This document shows positions 1 to 7,644 of a DNA stretch of 13,549 bases, in pieces. Below the pieces are notes generated by a model that had not been told where the DNA came from, searched no databases, and saw only the letters and a program-made list of their open reading frames with translations. The translations under genes were made by a program, and so were the position numbers. The stretch comes from an uncultured Prevotella sp. GTDB taxonomy: Bacteria > Bacteroidota > Bacteroidia > Bacteroidales > Bacteroidaceae. Each line of letters starts with the position of its first letter. Position 1 is the first letter of the stretch. The DNA lies in assembly GCA_900314365.1 (NCBI GenBank), contig OMVH01000082.1:1-13549 (forward strand), in the 5' to 3' direction.

Positions 1-170
1 GTTCATCCCCACCTTCTTTTAATGTGACCATATATACAAAAGCCATAAGGCAGGTACAAACCCACACCTCACCTCAAGGGCCACCTTGCAACAATGCCGG
101 AATAAACAGAAAAGAGTACCAAGCCGACATTTTTCTTTCCAAATCATAAAGCATTTAAAAAATATTTAGT

Positions 171-178
171 TACTTTTG
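171..178 (+). promoter_or_regulatory. Probable -7 box of the dcuB promoter
   Basis: TACTTTTG matches the Bacteroidetes -7 consensus TAnnTTTG exactly and ends 35 bp before the dcuB start codon, so the untranslated leader would be about 30 nt. I see no TTTG at the expected -33 distance, which leaves the call moderate. The 170 bp upstream holds only a small 5-bp stem (CAAGG 75-79 with CCTTG 84-88) and no gene. Confidence 0.5.
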
Positions 179-213
179 CGACATCAAAACAATCGCCCTA
201 AAACCAAGACTAT

Positions 214-1689
214 ATGAGTGTATTAATGATTGTGGAGCTATTGGTAGTGCTCATAGCTCTCGTTATCGGAGCCCGATACGGCTCCATCGGCCTCGGTGCC
301 ATCTCAGGCATAGGACTCGCCATCCTCGTGTTTGGCTTCCAGCTTAAACCCGGAACACCTCCTACCGACGTCATCTATATCATCATCGCCGCTGTCACCT
401 GCGCCGGAGTTCTTCAAGCCTCGGGTGGCATGGACTGGATGATTCAGATAGCCGAAAAACTTTTGCGCAAACATCCTGACCGCATCACCCTGCTTGCACC
501 GTTGACCACTTTCACGCTGACCGTAATGGTAGGAACGGGACACGTCGTCTACACTCTTATGCCTATCATCTGCGACATCGCCCTGAAAAAAGGCATCCGC
601 CCGGAACGTCCCTGCGGCATTGCCAGCATCGCTTCGCAGATAGGCATCACCTGCTCGCCCATCTCCGCAGCTGTGGTGGCCTTTGCAACCATCTCCGTAG
701 CCAACGGCTTCAACATCAACAACCTCACCGTCATCATGGTCACCATCCCTGCCTGTCTGATTGGTATCCTCGCCGCCGTGGCCTACAGCTGGCACCGCGG
801 TAAAGACCTTGACAAGGACCCGGAATTCCTGGCCAAGCTCAAAGACCCCAAGCAGTATGAGTATATCTACGGCGGAGGAGCCTCCACGCTCGGCAAAGAG
901 ATACCTAAGGAGAGCAAATGGGCTGTTTATATCTTCCTCGGTGCCCTGGCCGTCATCGTGCTCTTCTCCATCCTCACCATGGCTGGACACAATATTCTGC
1001 CCGCATGGAATGAAGTGGCTGTGGTCAAAGGCGGCCCGGCAACTATAACGCTCGCCAATGGCGTCACCGAAACGGCTCAGCAGCTTGCCAAAGCCGGCGT
1101 CGTAGAACCCGGCGTGACAGAACTCGTGCCCAAACACCTGAGCATGAATCTCGTCATCCAAATTATGATGATAGCAGCCGCCGCACTGATGATTATCTTC
1201 TGCAAGGCAAAGCCCAAGAACGCTGTCGCCGGAGCCGTATGGCAAAACGGCATGGTGGCTGTGGTAGCTATTTACGGTATCGCATGGATGTGCGACACTT
1301 ACTTCAGCAACTACACCTCAGAGATGAATACCATGCTTAGCGGTATTGTTGAGAAATACCCGTGGTCAATGGCCTTCGTTTTCTTCCTCGTCTCAGTACT
1401 CATCAACTCCCAGGGCGCTGTCGTCGTGGCCATGCTTCCGCTGGCCTATCAGCTCGGCATTCCCGGATGGGTGCTCTTAGGCATTATGCCTTCAGTCTAC
1501 GGCTACTTCTTCATTCCAAACTATCCCTCCGATATTGCAACCGTCAACTTCGACCGCTCCGGAACAACAGTGATAGGCAAGTACCTGCTGAACCATTCGT
1601 TCATGATTCCCGGCCTCATTCACGTGTTCACAGCCACCATCTCCGGCTATTGCATCGCCTACCTGATGCACCTCTCCGGACTGCTATAA
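214..1689 (+). CDS. dcuB: Anaerobic C4-dicarboxylate antiporter, DcuA/DcuB family
   Basis: A 491-residue inner-membrane carrier expected to exchange fumarate, malate or aspartate for succinate, which supports fumarate respiration in a succinate-producing anaerobe. Hydrophobic segments run along its whole length. Conserved Dcu-type stretches are visible: the GTGH-containing region followed by PIICDIALKKGIRPERP (about 107-132), ASIASQIGITCSPISAAVV (137-155), INSQGAVVVAMLPLAYQLG (397-415) and PNYPSDIATVNFDRSGTT (435-452). It is longer than E. coli DcuB (about 446 residues). Part of the extra length is a polar loop around 262-310, between two membrane spans. The ATG at 214 is preferred because it follows a TAnnTTTG box at a normal distance; an in-frame ATG at 226 is an alternative. 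The gene stands alone and a hairpin follows it. Family assignment is firm. DcuA versus DcuB, and the preferred substrate, cannot be decided from sequence. Confidence 0.93.
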   Translation: MSVLMIVELLVVLIALVIGARYGSIGLGAISGIGLAILVFGFQLKPGTPPTDVIYIIIAAVTCAGVLQASGGMDWMIQIAEKLLRKHPDRITLLAPLTTFTLTVMVGTGHVVYTLMPIICDIALKKGIRPERPCGIASIASQIGITCSPISAAVVAFATISVANGFNINNLTVIMVTIPACLIGILAAVAYSWHRGKDLDKDPEFLAKLKDPKQYEYIYGGGASTLGKEIPKESKWAVYIFLGALAVIVLFSILTMAGHNILPAWNEVAVVKGGPATITLANGVTETAQQLAKAGVVEPGVTELVPKHLSMNLVIQIMMIAAAALMIIFCKAKPKNAVAGAVWQNGMVAVVAIYGIAWMCDTYFSNYTSEMNTMLSGIVEKYPWSMAFVFFLVSVLINSQGAVVVAMLPLAYQLGIPGWVLLGIMPSVYGYFFIPNYPSDIATVNFDRSGTTVIGKYLLNHSFMIPGLIHVFTATISGYCIAYLMHLSGLL

Positions 1690-1744
1690 GGTAAGGCAGA
1701 AAAATTAGAATATATAATTCCACATCGTCATTGTACAACAAAGC

Positions 1745-1770
1745 CCCCGGCATGCTGAAATATGCCGGGG
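1745..1770 (+). terminator. Hairpin terminator candidate after dcuB
   Basis: A perfect 9-bp GC-rich stem, CCCCGGCAT (1745-1753) with ATGCCGGGG (1762-1770), encloses an 8-nt loop. It starts 55 bp after the dcuB stop. There is no clear T-run on the plus strand, so it could act as a weak intrinsic terminator or as a 3' end stabiliser. Confidence 0.6.
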
Positions 1771-1847
1771 ACTGTTATCAATAAAGGCTACCAATAAGCC
1801 ATCAAGAAACCAACCAAAAACCGAAAAGCATTTTCCTGTTTAGACTG

Positions 1848-1855
1848 TATATTGC
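1848..1855 (+). promoter_or_regulatory. Weak promoter-like box before the secreted hydrolase-like gene
   Basis: TATATTGC partly matches TAnnTTTG (TA and TT present, the last two bases differ). It ends 22 bp before the ATG at 1878. A separate promoter is expected because a hairpin separates this gene from dcuB, but the match is poor and no -33 TTTG is seen. Confidence 0.25.
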
Positions 1856-1877
1856 AACTACATCCAACACATTCACT

Positions 1878-4037
1878 ATGAGGAAACACTATTGCTTGTT
1901 ATTGACAGCCCTGCTCTGCCCTTCTTTCATCGAGGCGCAGAATGTAAGGGAGAAGACTACCTTCCAGACTGCGGCACAGTGGAAGCCTGCCACAGACATC
2001 CGGTCGGACCTCGTCATGGTCTACGGATGTAATGATTATCCAAACATTTCTTTCAAGGAAAGGGTTAAGTCATGGCGCGATCATGGCTATCATGCCCATT
2101 ACATGACGGGAATTGCCTGGGGCGAGTACAAGGACTATTTCACAGGCAAGTGGGATGGCAAATGGCATCTCGACGAGGGACAGAAAACCTTGAACGGTGA
2201 TACCATCTGGCACGGGCATCTTATCCCTTACATTGTGCCGTCGCTCAACTACATCGAGTACTTCCAGCAGCGCCACATCAAACCTGTCATCGACCAAGGT
2301 ATCGACGCTATTTTCCTTGAAGAACCGGAATTCTGGGCACGTGCAGGCTACAGCGAAGGCTTCAAGAAAGAATGGAAGGACTATTACGGCTTCGACTGGC
2401 GCCCCCAGCACGAAAGTGCAGAGAATACTTATCTGAGCAACAAACTGAAATATCATCTCTACTACCGCGCACTCGATGAATCCTTCAAATACGCCAAAGC
2501 CTACGGCCAGGGCAAAGGCATCAACGTGCGCTGCTACGTGCCCACCCACTCGCTGCTCAACTACTCGCAGTGGCAGATTGTATCGCCCGAGGCCAGTTTG
2601 GCTTCGATGAGAAGCTGCGACGGCTACATCGCACAAGTCTGGACGGGCACGTCGCGCGAGCCCAACTACTTCAATGGCAAAGCCAAGGAGCGTGTCTTCG
2701 AGACAGCCTACCTTGAGTATGGCTGCATGGAATCCATGACACGCCCCACTCACCGCAAGATGTTCTTCCTCACCGACCCCATTGAGGACTGGCCTCGCGA
2801 CTGGAGCGACTACAAACAGAATTATCAGGCCACCTTCACAGCCGAACTGCTATGGCCGCAGATTGACAACTATGAGGTAATGCCGTGGCCCGACCGTATT
2901 TACGAAGGACTCTACAACGAGAGTGCCACGAGCAAAAAGAAGATTCACATTCCGGCCTTCTATGCTACTCAGATGCAGGTGATGATTAACGCGCTCAACG
3001 ACGTCCCCGCGTCCGACAATAAGGTTAGCGGCAGCCAAGGCATCAGCATAGCTATGGCCAACAGCCTCATGTTCCAACGCTCACCACGGCCTGTGGAGAA
3101 CTATGACGACCCTCAACTCAGCAACTTCTACGGAGAGGCTCTGCCGCTGTTGAAACGTGGAGTACCCGTGAACATTGTACACTTAGAGAATACGGGGTAC
3201 ACCGATACGTGGCAGAACACGAAGGTTCTGTTGCTCTCCTACTCCAACATGAAACCCATGGAAAAGGCTTATAATGACAATATAGCCCAATGGGTGAAGA
3301 ATGGCGGTGTACTCATCTACTCTGCACGCGACAATGATCCTTACCAGAAAGTCATGGAGTGGTGGAATCAGAACGGCAACCATTACGAAGCTCCTTCTCA
3401 GCAGCTCTTCGAGAGCCTCGGCCTCGAACGCAACGTAAAGGAAGGACGCTACGAAGCCGGCAAAGGTGTCGTCTACGTCATCCGACAAGATCCCAAAGAG
3501 TTCGTGCTTAAAGCCGGTGGCGACGCCAAGCTTATCGACATCGTCCGAAAAGCCTATGAGCAGGATGCCAAAGCAGGCAAACTGCTGTTCAAGAACTCCT
3601 TTGTGCTCTCCCGCGGCAACTACGATTTGGCCAGTGTCATCGACGAGAACGTTGTTTCTGACAAGCCTTATGTCTTCAAAGGCTGCTACATCGACCTCTT
3701 CGACAACACGCTGCCCGTTGTGAAAACAAAGACGGTGGAGCCCGGCCATCAGGCTCTTCTCTACAATGTCAGTCGCGTAGCCGACAAGACACGCCCTCAG
3801 GTGCTTGCCTCCGCCTCACGCCAGTATGACGAGCATCGCACGGCGACCTCCTACACCTTCGTCTCGAAGAGCCCCATAAATACGACCAACGTAATGCGCG
3901 TCTTGCTGCCTAAGAAGCCTAAGGCGGTAGAGGTAAATGGAGTGAAGGCACCCGTGAAATGGGACTCCGGCAGCAAAACCTTGCTGCTGAATTTTGAGAA
4001 CAATCCCGCAGGCGTACCGGTAAGTATTGCCTGGTAA
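1878..4037 (+). CDS. Secreted glycoside-hydrolase-like protein (GH42-like layout), function unknown
   Basis: A 719-residue exported protein. Residues 1-20 form a Sec signal peptide (MRKH, then a hydrophobic core, cleavage after FIEA before QN). There is no lipobox, so it is probably periplasmic or outside the cell. The layout resembles GH42-type enzymes. Residues about 40-345 look like a TIM barrel, rich in Trp and Tyr. IFLEEPEFW (145-153) has the look of a barrel-strand end with a catalytic acid (E148, E149 or E151), and E333 in NYEVMPWPDR is a candidate second carboxylate. Residues about 385-545 look like the glutaminase-like trimerisation domain of beta-galactosidases (GVPVNIVHLENTG, then KVLLLSYSNMKP and WVKNGGVLIYSARD). 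The rest (about 546-719) looks like a beta-sandwich. No type IX C-terminal domain is visible. Export is firm, the hydrolase fold is inferred, and the substrate is unknown. No SusC/SusD or other glycan genes lie beside it. Confidence 0.72.
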   Translation: MRKHYCLLLTALLCPSFIEAQNVREKTTFQTAAQWKPATDIRSDLVMVYGCNDYPNISFKERVKSWRDHGYHAHYMTGIAWGEYKDYFTGKWDGKWHLDEGQKTLNGDTIWHGHLIPYIVPSLNYIEYFQQRHIKPVIDQGIDAIFLEEPEFWARAGYSEGFKKEWKDYYGFDWRPQHESAENTYLSNKLKYHLYYRALDESFKYAKAYGQGKGINVRCYVPTHSLLNYSQWQIVSPEASLASMRSCDGYIAQVWTGTSREPNYFNGKAKERVFETAYLEYGCMESMTRPTHRKMFFLTDPIEDWPRDWSDYKQNYQATFTAELLWPQIDNYEVMPWPDRIYEGLYNESATSKKKIHIPAFYATQMQVMINALNDVPASDNKVSGSQGISIAMANSLMFQRSPRPVENYDDPQLSNFYGEALPLLKRGVPVNIVHLENTGYTDTWQNTKVLLLSYSNMKPMEKAYNDNIAQWVKNGGVLIYSARDNDPYQKVMEWWNQNGNHYEAPSQQLFESLGLERNVKEGRYEAGKGVVYVIRQDPKEFVLKAGGDAKLIDIVRKAYEQDAKAGKLLFKNSFVLSRGNYDLASVIDENVVSDKPYVFKGCYIDLFDNTLPVVKTKTVEPGHQALLYNVSRVADKTRPQVLASASRQYDEHRTATSYTFVSKSPINTTNVMRVLLPKKPKAVEVNGVKAPVKWDSGSKTLLLNFENNPAGVPVSIAW

Positions 4038-4071
4038 AGGGTTCACTCCTACAGAAGAAATCGCGATACAC

Positions 4072-4161
4072 ATGGTCAAACATATGTTGGCCATTCGTCT
4101 AACAATTGTTGGCCATTCGTCTAACAATTGTTGTCCATTTGGCTAACATATGTTTGACCAT
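4072..4161. repeat. 90-bp palindromic repeat element with four decamers phased at 22 bp
   Basis: The outer arms are a perfect 17-bp inverted repeat: ATGGTCAAACATATGTT at 4072-4088 and its complement at 4145-4161. A further 4 bp pair after one mismatch. Inside lie four self-complementary decamers: AACATATGTT at 4079 and 4145, AACAATTGTT at 4101 and 4123. Their starts are exactly 22 bp apart and they are placed symmetrically about 4116.5. The 12-bp spacers are GGCCATTCGTCT twice and GTCCATTTGGCT once, so the element is also a tandem 22-bp repeat. It sits 34 bp after one gene's stop, in a convergent gap, so it could end transcription from both sides, bind a protein in phased fashion, or be a copy of a dispersed intergenic element. 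All positions are read directly; function is inference. Confidence 0.85.
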
Positions 4162-4233
4162 TTATAACTTGAAGTATAAAGCTGCTTACATGGTGTGGGT
4201 TCACAGGCTACGTTCCGATTACCAGTGTTAACT

Positions 4234-4279
4234 GCATCTCTCCGAGATGCTTTCGGCCTCTCCAAGTCCGAGAGCATCT
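4234..4279 (+). other. Pair of mutually exclusive hairpins in the convergent gap
   Basis: GCATCTC (4234-4240) pairs with GAGATGC (4244-4250) over a 3-nt loop. The same AGATGC, extended to AGATGCTTTCGG (4245-4256), can instead pair with CCGAGAGCATCT (4268-4279). In plus-strand RNA that is 12 bp including one U-G pair; in minus-strand RNA the same position is an A-C mismatch. A smaller hairpin follows: ACAACG 4295-4300 with CGTTGT 4304-4309. The surrounding stretch 4162-4393 holds no convincing gene. These structures lie 3' of both flanking genes and may be a terminator or a fragment of a repeat. Confidence 0.45.
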
Positions 4280-4393
4280 TGTCTGTCGTGCCGGACAACG
4301 CCTCGTTGTGCTTATCCGTGTTACTGTTGCATCACAGAAAAGATTTTCTTGGGTGTCGTCTGGCACAAAAGGACAGTCGTCGCAACGTTTTGC

Positions 4394-6403
4394 TCACCTG
4401 ACGACAGCTATCTTGCAGACAGTGCCCTTACTGCCGTCGGAAGTGGCAGTCTCGACCATATATACACCCGAAGCTACCCGTCGTCCCTTCTTGTCACGAC
4501 CGTCCCACACATAGCTTCCGCCATTGCTGCGTCCTTCGTTGACAAGCGTACCATTAGCCGTCACAATCTTCACGTCGGCATCCAGTGTCAGGCCCTTGAT
4601 GGTGATTGGTCCCGTATAGTCGGGCTTCACGGGATTAGGATAAGCATAGGTGACATCCTTGCTCATCTTGTCCACAGTCTCGGTGGCGTCGCCCATGTAG
4701 GAGCTAAGGCCGTCGTTGGTACCAAAGAACACTTCGCCCGTAGTCGGATTGACCGCAATGGAATTGACATCATCCGAGAGCAGATTGCTATTAGCCTTAG
4801 TGAAATGTTCCACCTGCGTGTAGTTGTCCTTACTAATCAGATAGGCTCCGCTTCCTCCCGTGCCGAACCATTTACGACCGGCCGCATCAATCGTGATACA
4901 GGTGATACCTACACCTGAAAGCAGATAATCAGCCAGGTCGGTACCATCATTGCGCGGCACCTTGATTTGATTGAACACCGGTTCGTCGGCATTCTTTTGG
5001 TCGGCTTCAAGCAGGAACGGACCCACCGAAGTACCTACCCAAAGGTTGCCATCAGCATCCTCTGTCACACAGCTGAAGTACATGTTGGTGCTATAAACCG
5101 TTCCGTCCTCATTCGTAACGGTCTTGATGAGCTTCACATTCCCCGAAGCAGGGTCGTAGCAGCAAAGAGCTGTCGATGTCCAGTGGTGGTTTACAAACCA
5201 GAGCTTGCCGTCGCGGGAGAAGACAGGACTTATCATACTGTAGAGCGAAATGCCGTTGACCAGCAGGCCGTCACAGGGTATGGCCTTCAGCTCTCCGCCC
5301 TTAGGAATCTCCAGGAGAGGCTGACCGGCATTCATGCTGTTCAGGAGCCAAAGATTTCCACTCTTGTCGAAAGCCATACTTTCAATAAGCAGGTATTCAT
5401 CATTATGTCCGTCGATAGCAGAGACGAGAATGGAGTTCTGCGTGTCGTAGTTTCTTACGAGCTTTCCATTACGAAACTCATAGAGCCCGGTCTGCCCCGA
5501 CGCGAACACATGAGTAGTATCTGTAGGGTCGACAGCCACACATAGATTGTTCTTGTAAACATGCGAGAGCGTCGCTGCGAAGCTGTCGTCATAGACCTGC
5601 CAGCCTTCTGGTCTGAGCACCTGCACAGTCCCGGCGTAGGTGTTAGCGGCCCAGGGACTGTATCCACCCGTGACCGTGTAAAGATTACCATACTCAAAGG
5701 TCATCATTCCGAAATGATTGTATTTCTGACCACCAGGGCTGAGGGTCTTTGCCAGAGCCATCAGTTCTGTCTTGTCCACTGTCGGTGGAGCGGCATACCC
5801 TCCCACAAGCTTCCAGCTGCTCTTGTCAAGGAGGTTGTCCGAAAGGCTGCCCTGATAATGTCCCGAGGGTCCATAGGCATGGATGCTGCCATTGCTCACC
5901 TCACACCAGCTGATGCTTGTGTCGAGTATGTAGGTAGCACTGACCTCAGCACTGGCTACATTGAGCCGCATGATACCGAAACCTGTGCACAGGTAGGCAT
6001 AGTTGCCGCTGACATAGATATAGTTTACCGTCTTGTCCTTCGTCGTATTGTAGTCGTAGAGACTGGCTATGTTCTCCACACTGTAGTCGTCCGACATGAT
6101 GTCGATATTGCAGTTCGAATAAACTATGACGAGCTTATGCGCCGCAGGGCAGTACTTGATGCGGCCCACGTTGACATCGGAAAGGGCATTCACGCGGTCG
6201 AAGGTCTGCAGACTGTGGTCAGAAGTATTATAGGCGTAGAGGTTGTCGGAAGCCTGCACATAAAGCATCTTGCCGGCATCCTCCACGTCCTGCACCTCTG
6301 AATAGGCCATATAAGCCTTCCATGTGCCCATTCCCTGAGCCTTGAGCGGAGTTGAATGAAAAGCTAAAGCCACGAGGGTTAAGGCGAGAAAGAACTTTTT
6401 CAT
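4394..6403 (-). CDS. porZ: PorZ-like type IX secretion attachment-complex protein
   Basis: A 669-residue exported protein. In Porphyromonas gingivalis, PorZ is a surface beta-propeller protein that binds anionic LPS and serves the PorU sortase, which joins cargo to A-LPS. Visible here: a signal peptide (MKKFFLALTL onward, cleavage near LKA before QG); the family's N-terminal TWKAYMAYSEVQDVEDAG block (27-44); and propeller repeats such as DADGNLWVGT (449-458), DAAGRKWFGT (506-515) and TGEVFFGTNDGL (555-566). A type A C-terminal domain follows from about 587, with YPNPV and, later, DGRDKKGRRVASGVYMVET. It is about 100 residues shorter than the P. gingivalis protein (about 776). The frame is open upstream to 6475, but the start at 6403 is chosen because the signal peptide begins there. 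A 101-bp gap separates it from the operon upstream. A weak promoter-like pair (TTTG at 6476-6473, ATTCTTTG at 6455-6448) lies in that gap, with non-ideal 17-bp spacing. Confidence 0.85.
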   Translation of the reverse strand: MKKFFLALTLVALAFHSTPLKAQGMGTWKAYMAYSEVQDVEDAGKMLYVQASDNLYAYNTSDHSLQTFDRVNALSDVNVGRIKYCPAAHKLVIVYSNCNIDIMSDDYSVENIASLYDYNTTKDKTVNYIYVSGNYAYLCTGFGIMRLNVASAEVSATYILDTSISWCEVSNGSIHAYGPSGHYQGSLSDNLLDKSSWKLVGGYAAPPTVDKTELMALAKTLSPGGQKYNHFGMMTFEYGNLYTVTGGYSPWAANTYAGTVQVLRPEGWQVYDDSFAATLSHVYKNNLCVAVDPTDTTHVFASGQTGLYEFRNGKLVRNYDTQNSILVSAIDGHNDEYLLIESMAFDKSGNLWLLNSMNAGQPLLEIPKGGELKAIPCDGLLVNGISLYSMISPVFSRDGKLWFVNHHWTSTALCCYDPASGNVKLIKTVTNEDGTVYSTNMYFSCVTEDADGNLWVGTSVGPFLLEADQKNADEPVFNQIKVPRNDGTDLADYLLSGVGITCITIDAAGRKWFGTGGSGAYLISKDNYTQVEHFTKANSNLLSDDVNSIAVNPTTGEVFFGTNDGLSSYMGDATETVDKMSKDVTYAYPNPVKPDYTGPITIKGLTLDADVKIVTANGTLVNEGRSNGGSYVWDGRDKKGRRVASGVYMVETATSDGSKGTVCKIAVVR

Positions 6404-6504
6404 CGTCAGTATTTCGTTGTTTGTTGTCTTAACTAATATGAGGGAAGCAAAGAATCCCTTACGATAAAAACGCAAAAGACTGTAGTATAGGTGCGCCGGG
6501 TATG

Positions 6505-7641
6505 TTATTTTTTCCTAAAAGCTGTCTTGTCCCACGCCAAAGCCATAGCGGCAGTGAGGAAAGGCAGAGCCATATTAAGATAGGTGGTATCGAAGAGACC
6601 TGAAAACCAGTCGGTGTTGTCGAATCGAAACGACAAGGAGACAAAGTTCAGTACGACAGCGGCCAACAGACTCGTTGCAGCAAGAAGATGGTAACAACAG
6701 AGGTCTGCTCTCCATCCCAAGGCCGCAATAAGCGTGACAACTACTATGGCGGCTGCGCACAGAAAGTCGAGCCGCGCCGTCTGTAAGGCCAACGGACTTA
6801 TGGTGGTGGCTCCGGGTGCGAGCTCATGCCACAGAAGGAAGGGCGCACAGGTGAGGCCCAATGTCAGCAGAGCTATGAACGGAAAGGAGAACTTCCGTCC
6901 CAAGCCCGTTGTCCACCAAAGAGGCAGAAAGAATACCACAAGCGGCAAAGCCACACTGAGCCGCGTACTGAGCAGCAGACCGCAGACAACGGCTTGCCAG
7001 AGAGGCAGGCACCCCGTACTGCGCTTGCACTGCCACATGAGATTGATGCAACCACAACAGACCAGAAAGTTGGTGGCAAGGTCACTGCGCACTGCCACTT
7101 CGTAGACAAAGGCCGGAGCCAGACACCAGAGCAAAAGAATCCTGAGCACCGTTGCCTTAGAGAGTCGCAGACGACAAAGCGTCCATACATAGAACAACAG
7201 GGCGACAAAGGCCGAAAAGCCTACGTCGCCCAAGAGAACAAAGGGCACGTGCAGCAGCTGCCAAACGGGCAGCGGAGAGCCATAACCTCCTAAGTGGGTG
7301 CGTGCAGCATAGGGATAACGCCCGTACAGAATGCACTCTGTCCAGTTATGCAGAGCCGACCACCGATCCACCTTCAGACTATAAGGATCGATGCTGAGTT
7401 GCACTGCCACAAGCCCCACTAATGACACGGCTGCCACTACAAGAGCAACCCGCTGCCACGACCGTCGCTCCATCTGACCGCAGAAACACATCAGAAGTCC
7501 CGCAAACAGCAAATAGAAGCAGCAGGCAGCCACAGCCACGCCCACACCGATGCGCAACGAGTACTTCAGCACGAAGACGAGATTGACCAGCATATAAGCC
7601 AATGCCGCCACTCGGAGAGTCCTTGGATGAGAAACCGTCAT
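6505..7641 (-). CDS. Polytopic membrane protein, GT-C glycosyltransferase-like
   Basis: A 378-residue integral membrane protein with about nine or ten hydrophobic segments. The first two spans (about 11-29 and 31-54) and a third (64-82) precede a polar loop with SIDPYSLKVDRWSALHNW (83-100) and then YGRYPYAARTHLGGYGSPLP (106-125). An acidic residue pair or DR motif in the first large loop, followed by a GRYPY..G..SPLP stretch, is the usual look of GT-C enzymes, which use polyprenyl-phosphate sugars on the periplasmic side. D85, D92 and R93 are the candidate active-site residues. The gene starts 3 bp after the stop of the acyltransferase gene, so the two are surely cotranscribed. Membrane location is firm; glycosyl transfer is inferred from pattern only, and a non-catalytic membrane protein remains possible. 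Confidence 0.65.
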   Translation of the reverse strand: MTVSHPRTLRVAALAYMLVNLVFVLKYSLRIGVGVAVAACCFYLLFAGLLMCFCGQMERRSWQRVALVVAAVSLVGLVAVQLSIDPYSLKVDRWSALHNWTECILYGRYPYAARTHLGGYGSPLPVWQLLHVPFVLLGDVGFSAFVALLFYVWTLCRLRLSKATVLRILLLWCLAPAFVYEVAVRSDLATNFLVCCGCINLMWQCKRSTGCLPLWQAVVCGLLLSTRLSVALPLVVFFLPLWWTTGLGRKFSFPFIALLTLGLTCAPFLLWHELAPGATTISPLALQTARLDFLCAAAIVVVTLIAALGWRADLCCYHLLAATSLLAAVVLNFVSLSFRFDNTDWFSGLFDTTYLNMALPFLTAAMALAWDKTAFRKK

Positions 7642-7644
7642 CGT

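Noticed and set aside
304..1245. 313-residue minus-strand frame opposite dcuB
   Set aside because: Its His/Asp/Gly-rich composition is that of a shadow of the antisense strand; the plus-strand protein is a clear family member.
4079..4154. Possible CRISPR array (regular 22-bp period)
   Set aside because: The repeats are only 10 bp and palindromic, the 12-bp spacers are identical or near-identical, and no cas gene is present.
5561..6301. 246-residue plus-strand frame opposite porZ
   Set aside because: It is an antisense shadow of a well-supported gene, with no domain of its own.
6404..6475. Upstream extension of porZ by 24 codons (start at 6475)
   Set aside because: It would place residues ahead of an otherwise normal signal peptide; the ATG at 6403 begins exactly at MKKFF.
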